Positions 17,500 through 26,311 of a stretch of DNA of 64,000 bases are shown here, piece after piece. The notes under the pieces are model-generated. The model had not been told where the DNA came from. It searched no databases and saw nothing but the letters and a program-made list of their open reading frames with translations. The position numbers and the translations under genes are program-made. Location: contig JANNHP010000212.1 of the NCBI GenBank assembly GCA_031404455.1, positions 1 to 64,000 on the forward strand. The letters are read 5' to 3'. The DNA comes from JANNHP01 sp031404455. Its GTDB lineage: Bacteria; Planctomycetota; JAJSAM01; JAJVHW01. Within the stretch, counting starts at the first letter, position 1, and each line of letters opens with the position of its first letter.

Positions 17500-19368
17500 C
17501 TATTTCCCCTGCGGCTGGGCCGGTGCAGGCGCCGGCGCGGCGCGCGCGCCGAGATGTTCACGCAGGATGCGGCGCACCTCGGCGACGGTCGCTGGGTTGC
17601 CTTGCAGCGAGTGCTCGTCGCGCACGACGAGCTCGGTCCCGCGGTCGATGTGTGCGCTCGAATAGGACACGACTCCGTCGTCGGCGTCCTCGAGCGGGCC
17701 GTCGTTCTTCGCTCCGACGATCGAGTGGATGACGACGTTCGGGGCGATGGGCAGTTCGTTGAGGGCGGTGTTGAACGGACTCCCGGGATCCATGTTGTCC
17801 ACGCTGGTCGGCAGCCTGAACTCCTCGGTCCTGCCCAGCAGCGTCTCCATCCCCTTCGTCGTCAGGGACGTTCCGAGGTCCATCACCTTGCCGGGGATCG
17901 ACGCGAACTGGCGGCCGAGCCAGCCGACGATTCCCTCGGCGAGGAAGCTGCCGCGGTGAGGCGTGCAGATGAACACGACCCGCGTGACCGCGGGGAGCGG
18001 CTCGAAGAAGACGACGCGCTGCATCATCTTGCGCGTGTCCGGGTCGAGGTCGACGTCTTCGAACTTCTTGTCGGTCGTGAGGTTCCGCCAGAAGCGGTCG
18101 CCGGACGAGGTCACGAGCAGTTGGGTGAGGAGTCCGCCCTGGCTGTGACCGACGACCACCATGTCGGAGAGCGCGGCGTCGGTCCCCTCCGGATCGAAGT
18201 TCGTCACCGCGGTCGTCAGCGCATCGCGCAGGTCGGCCGCGGGCGCCAGGATCGGTCCGCCCGAGGAGTAGATGAAGAGCCAGAACTGGCACCCCTTGCG
18301 GATCTCCGGATCGCGGTACATCTCGTTCAGGAGCTCCGCCCAGCGCGTGGGCGAGGATCCCGTCCCATGGACGAGCACGACCGGGACCTTCCCGGGCTGG
18401 TACGGCCCGAGCATGAGGAGGCCGTTCTTGAACGAGGTCTTACCGCCCATGAACCCGGCGTTCTCGAAGCTGAGGAATCCCTCGTCGCCGAGCGACGCCG
18501 CGAGCACCGTCGTCGCGTCGATCTCGATCGGCACGCGGCGTCCGCGGATGTCGACGTCGAGGCGGCCGGTGTACGGCGACACGATCTCGATCGTCGCGTC
18601 GAGCCCCTTCGATGAGAGGTCGGCGAACTCGCCCTGCACCTGGAGCACCGCGGTCGCCGCGGCGCACATCTTGGGCGGGAAGTACTGCGACGACTTCGAA
18701 TGCTCGGTCTCGACCACTTCGCCGCGCGCGAGGAGCGGCGCACCGATCCCGGACGAGCGCACGCGCCCGCGGACCCCGCGGACGAGGAACTCGTTCGCCG
18801 GTTCGAACCGCTCGAAGTGCACCCCTCCCACCGCGAACTCGCCGCCGATGCGACGCACCCGGAGCTCGCCGACCGGAAGCCGCCGCGTGCCCTGCGACGG
18901 GACGAAGTCGCGGTTCTCGCCCACCGCGAACCCGCGCGCGAGTCCGGTCGAGTAGATGTCGCAGGCCCAGCGGAACCGCGCGTCGAAGGCGGAGGGCGGC
19001 GGCCGGTCCGCCTCGCCGACGAGGAAGAGGTACGCGTACACGCTCGCGGCGAGGCACCGGTCCGGATCGCGCATCTGGATCCCGCGCTCGAGCGACAGTT
19101 CCGCGAGCGCGAAGAGCGTGTCGCGCGTGTCGGTCGTCTCGGCGAGCGTGTGCAGGCGGGCGAGCGCCTCGTTGGGCGAGCTCTCGTACAGAGATTCCAG
19201 GTCGGCGGCCTGCAGCACGAGCCGCGAGGCGAAGCTCGTCTCGCCGGATCCGAGATACGTGTGGTTCAGTTCGCGGTACGGCTTCAGGTCCTCGCGCCGA
19301 TCCACGGCGAGCGGCGCGGCGCAGCCCGCGACGAGGAGGATGGACGCCAGGAGCGCGGACTTCACCAT
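17500..19368 (-). CDS. Lipase-like alpha/beta-hydrolase lipoprotein
   Basis: 622 residues. Lipoprotein signal with lipobox VAGC (Cys about 16). Residues about 30-310 are a poorly characterised N-terminal domain that starts helical and becomes beta-rich. The alpha/beta-hydrolase domain follows: PVVLVHGTGSSPTRW supplies the oxyanion hole, VVVGHSQGGLL holds the nucleophile Ser in GHSQG, and the acid/His pair is probably Asp in DADDGVVSY with His in RDEHSLQGN. Esterase or lipase activity on an envelope substrate is likely; specificity is unknown. GGAGGG precedes ATG 19368, which lies 28 bases after the DUF2950 stop, consistent with one operon. The C-terminus is Ala/Pro-rich. Confidence 0.82.
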   Translation of the reverse strand: MVKSALLASILLVAGCAAPLAVDRREDLKPYRELNHTYLGSGETSFASRLVLQAADLESLYESSPNEALARLHTLAETTDTRDTLFALAELSLERGIQMRDPDRCLAASVYAYLFLVGEADRPPPSAFDARFRWACDIYSTGLARGFAVGENRDFVPSQGTRRLPVGELRVRRIGGEFAVGGVHFERFEPANEFLVRGVRGRVRSSGIGAPLLARGEVVETEHSKSSQYFPPKMCAAATAVLQVQGEFADLSSKGLDATIEIVSPYTGRLDVDIRGRRVPIEIDATTVLAASLGDEGFLSFENAGFMGGKTSFKNGLLMLGPYQPGKVPVVLVHGTGSSPTRWAELLNEMYRDPEIRKGCQFWLFIYSSGGPILAPAADLRDALTTAVTNFDPEGTDAALSDMVVVGHSQGGLLTQLLVTSSGDRFWRNLTTDKKFEDVDLDPDTRKMMQRVVFFEPLPAVTRVVFICTPHRGSFLAEGIVGWLGRQFASIPGKVMDLGTSLTTKGMETLLGRTEEFRLPTSVDNMDPGSPFNTALNELPIAPNVVIHSIVGAKNDGPLEDADDGVVSYSSAHIDRGTELVVRDEHSLQGNPATVAEVRRILREHLGARAAPAPAPAQPQGK

Positions 19369-19396
19369 GGCGACGGCCCTCCGTTGTCTCGCAGCT

Positions 19397-20347
19397 TCAG
19401 TCCGACGTCGGTGTCCACGAGTCGTCGGGGTCGTACGCGGTGATCGCCGCGACGAGCGACGCCGTGTCCGCTCCGAGGTCCTTCTGGAACACGACGCCCT
19501 GCCGGTTGATGACGAACGTCATCACGCCCGAACTGCCGTGCTTCGCGGGCCACGCGACGAGCGCGAAGCCGCCGGTCAGGAGTCCGTTCCCGTCGAGATA
19601 GCTCTTCGCCCCGCCCGGCGCCGAGGCGCCCTGCGACGTCAGGAGGCGGTAGTGGTAGCCGTGGAACGTGCCCTTGCCCGGCTCGCTCCGCTCGTAACCT
19701 TCGGCCGCAGCGGCGGCGATCTCGGGCCCGAACGGGCTCTGCGGCTGACCCTGCGCGACCGGCCAGTAGAGTCCGTCGTGCTTCCCGTCGCTGCTGAAGA
19801 GCTTCTGCGCGAACGCCCGCGGGTTGCCGTCGCGACCCTCGGCGGCGTACTCGCGCTGCGCGTCGACGAACTCGTGGAGCGTCGCGATCGTGTGGAGCTC
19901 GTTCCGCCCGATGCGGCGACGGTGGATCTCGTCCTGGCCCGCGGCGACGTCGAACCGCCAGCCGTCCGCGCCCTTGACGAGCGGGACCGGGAAGGGGAAG
20001 CCGTCCTTGCCGAGCCGCGCGATCTTGGCGCCCTCCGCGAGGTCGTCGAACGCCACCTTCTCCAGGATCGCGGCCTTCACCTGCTCCGCGGCGTTCCTGT
20101 CCGCGACGTCGTCGCCGGAGCGCAGGAGCGCGACGCCGTCCGCGCCGAAAATCTGCTCGACCCGCTTCGTGTCGCCCGTCCCGACGACGGCAGCGAGGGC
20201 CTGCACGGCCTCCTCGGGCGTCGCGAACGCGATCTCCGGGACCGCCGTGGGGGCGCGCGCCGCCGGCGAGCCGCACGACGTGAGGAGGAGAGATCCGCCG
20301 GCGAGTGCCAGGCATAGAGCGAGAGTCGTCCATCGATGGGTGCGCAT
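19397..20347 (-). CDS. DUF2950 lipoprotein
   Basis: 316 residues. N-terminal lipoprotein signal with lipobox LTSC (Cys about 24). The mature part opens with FATPEEAVQALAAVVGTGD and continues with SGDDVADRNAAEQV, WRFDVAAGQDEIHRRRIGRNEL, the RDGN.RAFAQKL block and GGFALVAWPAKHGSSGVMTFVINRQGVVFQKDLG. These are landmarks of DUF2950, a periplasmic or outer-membrane protein family without assigned function. Length is normal. AGGAG precedes ATG 20347. It is 22 bases downstream of the DUF3300 gene. DUF2950 and DUF3300 are frequent neighbours, so the two probably act together. Confidence 0.88.
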   Translation of the reverse strand: MRTHRWTTLALCLALAGGSLLLTSCGSPAARAPTAVPEIAFATPEEAVQALAAVVGTGDTKRVEQIFGADGVALLRSGDDVADRNAAEQVKAAILEKVAFDDLAEGAKIARLGKDGFPFPVPLVKGADGWRFDVAAGQDEIHRRRIGRNELHTIATLHEFVDAQREYAAEGRDGNPRAFAQKLFSSDGKHDGLYWPVAQGQPQSPFGPEIAAAAAEGYERSEPGKGTFHGYHYRLLTSQGASAPGGAKSYLDGNGLLTGGFALVAWPAKHGSSGVMTFVINRQGVVFQKDLGADTASLVAAITAYDPDDSWTPTSD

Positions 20348-20369
20348 TGAAATGCTCCTGTTCACAGGT

Positions 20370-21488
20370 TCAGCGCCTGCCGCCGCGGCCGCCGCCGCCC
20401 CAGCTCTGGGCCCCGCGGTTGCTCGCCTGCTGCTCGAAGCCCGCGTTGCCCATCCCGCTGAAGGCGTTGCCTCCGTCACCGCCGCCCGGCTGCGAAGCCG
20501 CGGGCTGACGCGGCGTGGCCGCGGCGGCCGCCGCCTTCTGGGCGGTCGTCGGCGCCTGGTACGGCGTCGCGCCGTAGCCACGCGCCTGAGACTGCGCGAC
20601 GCTGCCCGAGGCGTTGTTTCCCCGGTACTGCGCCGCGACGGCCGCGTTCGCGTAGTTGACGCCCCCGCGGTGCGCCGGGTCGTGGTTCCACGCGGCGACG
20701 TTCGCCCCGGACGCCGCGGCGATCGTGGTCGCGTTGACGTTCGTGTACCGGTTGTAGTTGTTGTAGGTGTTGACGTTCACGTTGACTTCGCTGTGCCCCC
20801 AGCCCCACTTGCAGGTCCCGTAGAGGCACGAGCCCGCAGCGACCGCGCCACCGTAGCCGTACACCGGCATCGTCGATGGCCACGGCCGGTAGAGCGCGGG
20901 GTAGAGCGGCACCGGGTACATCAGTCCGTAGACGGCGCTCGGGTAGTACGCCGGCACGTAGACCGTGCTCGGGTCCGTCGGCTGGATCGCGAAGATCCCG
21001 CTCTCGGTCTCGGTGACGGTCTGCTGCGGCGTCGTCGCAAGGTTTCCCGCCGCCTTCGCCTTGCCGCGCAGGCGCTGAACGGCGTCGAGTACCGCCTCTT
21101 TCTGGCCGAGGAACGCGTTGCCCATGTCCTGAGTCCAGTCGAGGTTGTCGCTCATCCGCTGGAGGATGTCGGGGAAGTTGCAGAGCGACTTGACGCTGAT
21201 GTCCCAGTCGTGGCCCTGAAGCGCGGTGTTCAGCGGATCACCCGAGATGCCCTTGAGGTCCTTCAGCCAGCGGGCGGCCTTGACGACCTCGAGCGGGTAG
21301 GTCGACGCCATGAGGATCTGCGTGAGGAGCGAGTCGGGATAGAGCGCGATCGGACCGACGATCTCCTCGATGTGCTCGGTCGTGAACTGGGAGCTCGAGA
21401 CGGCGGAGATGGAGTCCTGCGCCGCCGCGTGCGGCGACGCCGCGACGAGCGACACGACGACCAGCGCTGCGGCTCGGGCTGCCTTCAT
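20370..21488 (-). CDS. DUF3300 secreted protein
   Basis: 372 residues. Signal peptide ending ASPHAAAQ (about 1-24). The DUF3300 domain (about 35-220) is marked by EEIVGPIALYPDSLLTQILMA, VVKAARWLKD and PSTVYVPAYYPSAVYG. The C-terminal third is low-complexity: an Asn/Tyr-rich block (NVNVNTYNNYNRYTNVN) and an Ala/Gln/Gly-rich tail ending in GGGGRGGRR, resembling cell-surface or RNA/polysaccharide-binding tails. Function unknown in the literature I know. It lies between DUF3313 (31-base gap) and DUF2950 (22-base gap) on the same strand, so the three are probably one transcript. Confidence 0.88.
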   Translation of the reverse strand: MKAARAAALVVVSLVAASPHAAAQDSISAVSSSQFTTEHIEEIVGPIALYPDSLLTQILMASTYPLEVVKAARWLKDLKGISGDPLNTALQGHDWDISVKSLCNFPDILQRMSDNLDWTQDMGNAFLGQKEAVLDAVQRLRGKAKAAGNLATTPQQTVTETESGIFAIQPTDPSTVYVPAYYPSAVYGLMYPVPLYPALYRPWPSTMPVYGYGGAVAAGSCLYGTCKWGWGHSEVNVNVNTYNNYNRYTNVNATTIAAASGANVAAWNHDPAHRGGVNYANAAVAAQYRGNNASGSVAQSQARGYGATPYQAPTTAQKAAAAAATPRQPAASQPGGGDGGNAFSGMGNAGFEQQASNRGAQSWGGGGRGGRR

Positions 21489-21519
21489 CGGAGCATCTCC
21501 TCTTGTTCGAGCGCGGACT

Positions 21520-22089
21520 TCAGCGCGTCATCTCCTGGCGCGCGTTCATGAATTTCAGGAGACCCTTCGCCCACGGCTCGAATCCCGTCTCGCCCGCGCC
21601 GACGTCGCGCCATCGCATGCCGGCGCCGATGCGCTTCTTCGTCTGCGCGTCGAGCATCTCCCATTCGAGGCGCGCGCCGAGGACGTCGCCGGGCGTCGTG
21701 CCTCCGTCTCGCAGTTTCACGTCGGTGAGTGCGGCGCGCAGGCGGATCGTCCGCGACGCGGGCGCGTCGAGGATCGTGTAGTACGGATCGACGACCCGGA
21801 AGACCGTGTCGTGTAGTTCCGCCGCGAGCGCCTGCAGGACCGCCGGGTCGGCGGACGCCGCCGCGGCGCCGGGGACGAGCACGACCTCGACCGGATCGAT
21901 CATCAAGCGGTCGTACTCGAGGAAGTCGACCTTCGGGTCGAACCAGGCCGCGAGCTCGGGGTCCGTCGACGACTTCTTGAGGTCGGAGTAGTCGCCGAGG
22001 AAGCCCGAACGGTGCTCGGAGCCCGGCACCGCGCAGGCGCCGAGCGCAAGAACGACGAGGGCGAGTGCGAACGGGAGGATGGGTCGCAT
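21520..22089 (-). CDS. DUF3313 lipoprotein, copy 1
   Basis: 189 residues. Lipoprotein signal with lipobox LGAC. The mature sequence GFLGDYSDLK, followed by a YDRLMIDPVEVVL segment, VVDPYYTI and LRAALTDVKLRDG matches DUF3313, a small outer-membrane-lipoprotein family of unknown role. ATG 22089 is preferred because AGAAGGA lies seven bases upstream; a GTG at 22107 in frame is less well supported. The stop of the upstream HEAT-repeat gene is 21 bases away. A second DUF3313 lipoprotein, quite divergent, is at 36073-36762. Confidence 0.85.
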   Translation of the reverse strand: MRPILPFALALVVLALGACAVPGSEHRSGFLGDYSDLKKSSTDPELAAWFDPKVDFLEYDRLMIDPVEVVLVPGAAAASADPAVLQALAAELHDTVFRVVDPYYTILDAPASRTIRLRAALTDVKLRDGGTTPGDVLGARLEWEMLDAQTKKRIGAGMRWRDVGAGETGFEPWAKGLLKFMNARQEMTR

Positions 22090-22110
22090 GGCGTTGTCCT
22101 TCTGCACGGG

Positions 22111-23598
22111 CTACTCCTCGTTCCAGTAAGCGACCCACGCCGCTTCGAGATCCGCAGGCAGCGGCGCGCGCGCCGGGGCCACGGCGAAGTTCTTCCGTTC
22201 GTCGCGCCACCACGAGATCCACGCCTCCTTCGACGTGCCGAGGTCCTTTCCCGTCAGCGCGACGAGTGCCACGCGGAAGTCGTCCATGAAGCGCGGGGAG
22301 CCGGAACGGCCGCCGCGCGGATCGCCTCCGCCGAGCTGCATCCCCTTGATGAGTCCCTCGACGCTCTTCGCGTCGCGGATCCGCGCGAGCCCGAGGATGC
22401 GCGCCCTGCCGGACGCGATCGTGAGGTGGTCGAAGGGATCGTCCTCGAGGACCGCGATCGACGACGTCGATCCGTGGCGCCCGATCGCCTGGAGCAGGCG
22501 CGCGAAGAGGACTTCGTCGGCGCGCAGCTCCTCGTCGCGGTGGTAGAGCCGGTGGAGCTGCTTCAGCGCCTCGGGGTTCGACATCCAGCCGAGCGCGTCG
22601 ATCGCCGCGAGGCGGACGGCGTCGTCCCTGTCGGTGAGACCCCTAGCGATCGCGGAGACGATCTCGGCGTGCCCGAGTCCCGCGCCGCTCATGATCGCGC
22701 CGATCCGCTCCTGCGACGTGCCGCCCTGCGCGAACGCCTTCTTGAGCGCGTCGACGCCGAGGTCCACGTCCTCCGCGGACGCGTCGGGCACGACGACGAA
22801 CGGAGGCCCGATCCGCGGCGGCGGCGGCGGCGGCCGGTCGGCGTACCAGCGCTCGCCCCAGTACTTCTCCCACTGCGTGACGAACTGGGCCGGGAGGTCG
22901 GGGCGTTCCTTCGAGACCTTGAAAGTCCGCTTGTTGTCCCGCCACCAGCTCCCCCAGTCGTCCCGCGCCGGGCCGAGGTCCTTCCCGGTGAGCACGGCGA
23001 TGGTGAGGCGGAAATCGGGGTCGGCGCCGGTGCCCGAATTGCCGCGATCCGAGCGCCCGCGGCGTCCGCCCCCGCCGGCGAGCGTCGTCAGCTTGAACAC
23101 GGCTTCGAGCGAGTCCTCGTTGCGGATGAGGCCGAGGCCGTTGATCCGCGCCCGCGCGGTGCGGAGCGTGATGTGGTCGAAGACGTCGTCCGTGAGGACG
23201 GTGACCGAGGACGGATCGCCCTTGCGGCCGATGGCGCGGAGCAGCGCGACGAACGTGTCCTCGTCCTTGCGCAGCTTCTCGTCGCGGCGGTAGAGATCCT
23301 GCAGCGCCTTCAGCGCGCGCGGGCTGTCGGTGACGGCGAGGGCGTCGATCGCCGCGCGGCGCACGGCGAGGTTCTTGTCGCGGAGGGCGTCGGCGACGAG
23401 ATCGACGACCTTGTCGTCGGCGACTCCGGCGGCCGCGGTGAGGGCGTCGACGCGGAGCTCTTCAGCGGTTCCCTGCGCGAACGCCTCCTTCATCTGCTGC
23501 TGCACGGCTGCCGGGTCGGCGGCCGCGCCGGCGGATCCGGCGAAGGCAAGCGACAGAGCGAGCGACACGGCGAGACGGCTCCGGCCGGTACGAGGCAT
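22111..23598 (-). CDS. Secreted HEAT-repeat protein made of two duplicated halves
   Basis: 495 residues with a signal peptide (about 1-27, ending GSAGAAA). Two homologous halves follow. Each runs from KEAFAQGT or KKAFAQGG through RRAAIDALAVTDSP / RLAAIDALGWMSNP, (L)YRRDEKLR / LYHRDEELR, and FDHITLRTARARINGLGLIR / FDHLTIASGRARILGLARIR, to VLTGKDLG...WGSWWRDNK / ALTGKDLG...WISWWRDER. The HEAT-like helices suggest a protein-binding scaffold in the periplasm. A Pro-rich linker (RPPPPPPRIGPP) separates the halves. GGAGGA precedes ATG 23598. It heads the long minus-strand run DUF3313-DUF3300-DUF2950-lipase. Confidence 0.8.
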   Translation of the reverse strand: MPRTGRSRLAVSLALSLAFAGSAGAAADPAAVQQQMKEAFAQGTAEELRVDALTAAAGVADDKVVDLVADALRDKNLAVRRAAIDALAVTDSPRALKALQDLYRRDEKLRKDEDTFVALLRAIGRKGDPSSVTVLTDDVFDHITLRTARARINGLGLIRNEDSLEAVFKLTTLAGGGGRRGRSDRGNSGTGADPDFRLTIAVLTGKDLGPARDDWGSWWRDNKRTFKVSKERPDLPAQFVTQWEKYWGERWYADRPPPPPPRIGPPFVVVPDASAEDVDLGVDALKKAFAQGGTSQERIGAIMSGAGLGHAEIVSAIARGLTDRDDAVRLAAIDALGWMSNPEALKQLHRLYHRDEELRADEVLFARLLQAIGRHGSTSSIAVLEDDPFDHLTIASGRARILGLARIRDAKSVEGLIKGMQLGGGDPRGGRSGSPRFMDDFRVALVALTGKDLGTSKEAWISWWRDERKNFAVAPARAPLPADLEAAWVAYWNEE

Positions 23599-23766
23599 GT
23601 TCGAGTTTCCTCCGGGAATGCTCTCCGCGCGCCTTCGAGGCGCGGACGACCGGCACACGCTACTCCGCGCCGAGCCGGACGGCGAGAGTCACGGCCGTCC
23701 GCGATGATGCCCTCGGCGACGCGGGCGGGGCGGAGCTGCCGCCCCAGCGCGCGCAAAGTCAATGGG

Positions 23767-24345
23767 CTACTGGCTGCTGCCCAGCTCCTCGTCTCGCGAG
23801 ATGAACGCCCAGAAGATCGACGCGTGGAGCGCGACGCCGCCCACGAAGAGCTCGTGGTTCGTCGTGCTCGATCCTGTCGTGTTGCCGCGGACGGAGCCGC
23901 CGAAGTCGCCGAACTTCAGCGCGGCCGCAGCCTCGGCTCCGAACTCGGTCAGGCCCTCTTTGAACGCATCGAGGGCGGCGGCGTCGTGGAACACGATGAC
24001 TCCGCCGACGCGCGCGACCTCGACGCCCGGCCCGATCGCGAGCGTGCGGTGATCGACGATCGTCTCGGTGTGGTCGCGGTTGTCGACGAGCACGCCGTAG
24101 CCGTTCGCGGTGCCGATGATGAGGATCTTGAGCACGAACGTGTCCATGACAAGATAGCCCGGCGCCGCTGCGAGCGCGGCCTCGAGACCTGGTTCGTCGC
24201 TACGAGCGATCTGCAGGTACTCGTCGCGCATCGCGTGCGCGGACTGCCACTTCTGGTCGCGGGTGTCTCCGCCGGGCGAAACGCATGCGGCGGCGGACAT
24301 GGCGATCGCGGCGAGGGCCACGACACGTACGGAGTTGCCGAACAT
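23767..24345 (-). CDS. SYLF/YSC84-like lipoprotein
   Basis: 192 residues. Lipoprotein signal with lipobox AAAC (Cys about 21). The core PGYLVMDTFVLKILIIGTANGYGVLVD, then GPGVEVARVGGVIVFHDAAALDAFKEG, follows the order of SYLF (YSC84) domains, which have GYxVFPxxxKxGFxxGGxxGxGVL and then a FFxDxxALxxFKxGxxEFxxxA block. Eukaryotic SYLF proteins bind phosphoinositides; the bacterial ones are poorly understood. Similarity is moderate. AGGGAGA precedes ATG 24345. It is separated by 168 bases from the HEAT gene, so it may be a separate unit. Confidence 0.6.
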   Translation of the reverse strand: MFGNSVRVVALAAIAMSAAACVSPGGDTRDQKWQSAHAMRDEYLQIARSDEPGLEAALAAAPGYLVMDTFVLKILIIGTANGYGVLVDNRDHTETIVDHRTLAIGPGVEVARVGGVIVFHDAAALDAFKEGLTEFGAEAAAALKFGDFGGSVRGNTTGSSTTNHELFVGGVALHASIFWAFISRDEELGSSQ

Positions 24346-24452
24346 CGAAGAGTCTCCCTTCCTGTCCGAGGTTCCGGCGGAGCGACTGGAACTCATGCCT
24401 CGGTCGTCCTTCCCGCACCGGCGTCGCTCATGATGCTCGGGGAAGCGCCTGA

Positions 24453-24580
24453 GTGCGAGATGTCAATCCCCGCACGCCCCCGCGCCCATCTCGCATCTCC
24501 CGCACAGGTCCGGCGCCCGGTCGCGCGGGCGGCCGTGGACGGGAGAGGTATGATCCTGCCGGTGCGAGATGTCTCACCGG
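24453..24580. repeat. Two copies of a GTGCGAGATGTC element, one in a palindrome
   Basis: GTGCGAGATGTC occurs at 24453-24464 and again at 24562-24573. The second is embedded in CCGGTGCGAGATGTCTCACCGG (24559-24580), which can fold with CCGGTG/CACCGG and AGA/TCT pairing. A related palindrome is at 29163-29180. They sit in the 279-base gap between the divergent SYLF and propeller/Ig genes and look like members of a dispersed palindromic family. Confidence 0.5.
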
Positions 24581-24624
24581 GCGCACGCGTCAGGAGCCGC
24601 CCTGGCGACGAAGAGGAGCTCTCG

Positions 24625-26289
24625 ATGATCCGTCGCGTCGCCCTCCTCGCCGCCGCCCTCGTCGTCGCCGCAGGCGCGCCTCGCGGGGCCCTGACCGACG
24701 ACGACGTCCACTACGTCTACGGACAGAACGCCGAGGGCAAACTCAGCGTGAACGGCACGGTCCTCGACGACCTGCCCGGCGACTTCCAGGTCACGGAGTT
24801 CGGCATCTACTACCCCGACGAAGCGTGGTCCGCGATCGCGCTCGACGGGCAGCGTCGCTACTCGCTCCGCCGCGACGGCGTCGTCCGCAACGACGGGTCG
24901 AAGCTCCACGAGCTCCCCTACGACGCGAAGCTCACGTCGTACTGGGTCTCGCTCGCCGTGTCGGGCGGCGTCACCTGGAGCCTTCGCCAGGACGGGCTCG
25001 TCTGCGAGGGCGCGGACACGCTCGTGAAGCTGCCGACGGATCTCTTCCTCTTCCGCGGCATCGTCGCGAGCGCGGGACACGTCTGGTCGCTCCGGAGCGA
25101 CGGCTCGATCTTCCGGGACGACGACGTCACGCCGCTCTACCAGCTCCGCGGCGGCCCGGGGCGCGCGACCCTCTTCCCGGACGGCGTCGCGTTCGACACC
25201 GAGTGGGTCGCGATGGTCCTCGATCCGACCGAGCCGTACGTGTACGCGATCCGAGTCGACGGCATCGTCCGTCGCGCGGACGTCAGCGACCCGGCCCCGA
25301 TCCGCCCTGAGGGCGAGGGCGTGGCCGCGCTGCCCTTCTACTTCGACGTCGATGCGGACGACGACGGCTACTACGACGTCTATCCCTTGCTCGACGACGC
25401 GTACCTCGACATCGAGTTCAAGGACAAGGGCGTGTGGCTCGCGATCGCGGGCGACGGGCGCGTGTACAGCTCGAAGAACACGACGTCGCCGGTGATCGAC
25501 TTCCCCGGCGACGCATTCGACCTCGACGACGCGTTCACCGACCTCGCGACGTCCGGCAACGCGTTCTGGGCGGTCCGGTCCGACGGCTTCGCCTATCGCG
25601 GCGACGTGGACGCGCCGCGCGTGACGCTCCCGCCCGGGCACTACGGGCGCATCGCTGCGTCGTCGTCCCCGCCGACGCTCGGCGACGCCGACGAGCACCC
25701 GCCGAAGTGCCTCGTCTACACGACGCGTACGGTCGTCGGGACGCCGCTCGACGTCCCCGTCGTGGCGAACGACATCGAGACGCCGAGCGAGGACCTCGTC
25801 GTGACGCCGACGTCTCTGCCGTCGGACTCGTCCGGATCGTCGGCTACATGGGACTCCGCGGCGCGTGTGATGCGCTGGCACTCGCCGCAGGTGCCCGGTA
25901 CGTACAAGTTCGAGTTCAAGGTGGACGACGGCAGTTCGATCTCGCGCTTCAAGTTCACCCTGAAGGTCTTCGCCGCCGACACCGACCCGGCGAAGGACGA
26001 GCCCCCCACCGTTCCCGCGCTGCAGGGCGCCCGCCCGATCATCGGCGAGCCGTTCTCGTTCACCGTGATCACCGACGACGAGGACGGCGACCCAGTCGCC
26101 GTCTCCGTCAACACGTCGAACTACCCGTTCGACTCCGGCGCCACGTTCGACCCCGTGACCCGCCGCTTCGCCTGGACGCCCGCGACCGCCGACCAGGGCA
26201 ACCGCACCGTGAAGTTCAAAGTGCAAAGCGGCACGAAGGAGAAGACGCTGACCGTGAAGCTGAGTGTGCGTCAGGGGTTCTGGTTCTGA
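24625..26289 (+). CDS. Secreted protein with propeller-like repeats and two C-terminal Ig-like domains
   Basis: 554 residues. N-terminal signal peptide (about 1-23). Residues about 45-345 contain six spaced repeats centred on (Y/W)(S/A)(L/I/V)RxDGxV. Examples are YSLRRDGVVRN, WSLRQDGLVCE, WSLRSDGSIFR, YAIRVDGIVRR, LAIAGDGRVYS and WAVRSDGFAYR, many followed by a short LP. This spacing is what a beta-propeller (RCC1- or tectonin-like) would give. Two Ig/cadherin-like beta domains follow (about 365-460 and 465-554), with VPGTYKFEFKVDDG and TPATADQGNRTVKFKVQSG typical of He_PIG-type domains. AGAGGAG precedes ATG 24625. Probably exported and adhesive or binding; no enzyme motif seen. Confidence 0.75.
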   Translation: MIRRVALLAAALVVAAGAPRGALTDDDVHYVYGQNAEGKLSVNGTVLDDLPGDFQVTEFGIYYPDEAWSAIALDGQRRYSLRRDGVVRNDGSKLHELPYDAKLTSYWVSLAVSGGVTWSLRQDGLVCEGADTLVKLPTDLFLFRGIVASAGHVWSLRSDGSIFRDDDVTPLYQLRGGPGRATLFPDGVAFDTEWVAMVLDPTEPYVYAIRVDGIVRRADVSDPAPIRPEGEGVAALPFYFDVDADDDGYYDVYPLLDDAYLDIEFKDKGVWLAIAGDGRVYSSKNTTSPVIDFPGDAFDLDDAFTDLATSGNAFWAVRSDGFAYRGDVDAPRVTLPPGHYGRIAASSSPPTLGDADEHPPKCLVYTTRTVVGTPLDVPVVANDIETPSEDLVVTPTSLPSDSSGSSATWDSAARVMRWHSPQVPGTYKFEFKVDDGSSISRFKFTLKVFAADTDPAKDEPPTVPALQGARPIIGEPFSFTVITDDEDGDPVAVSVNTSNYPFDSGATFDPVTRRFAWTPATADQGNRTVKFKVQSGTKEKTLTVKLSVRQGFWF

Positions 26290-26311
26290 CGGGGCGGCGG
26301 AATCTGCCCGT

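Noticed and set aside
22012..24624. Open frame upstream of the propeller/Ig gene on the plus strand
   Set aside because: It runs antisense through the DUF3313 gene start, HEAT and SYLF genes; signal peptide and Shine-Dalgarno begin at 24625.
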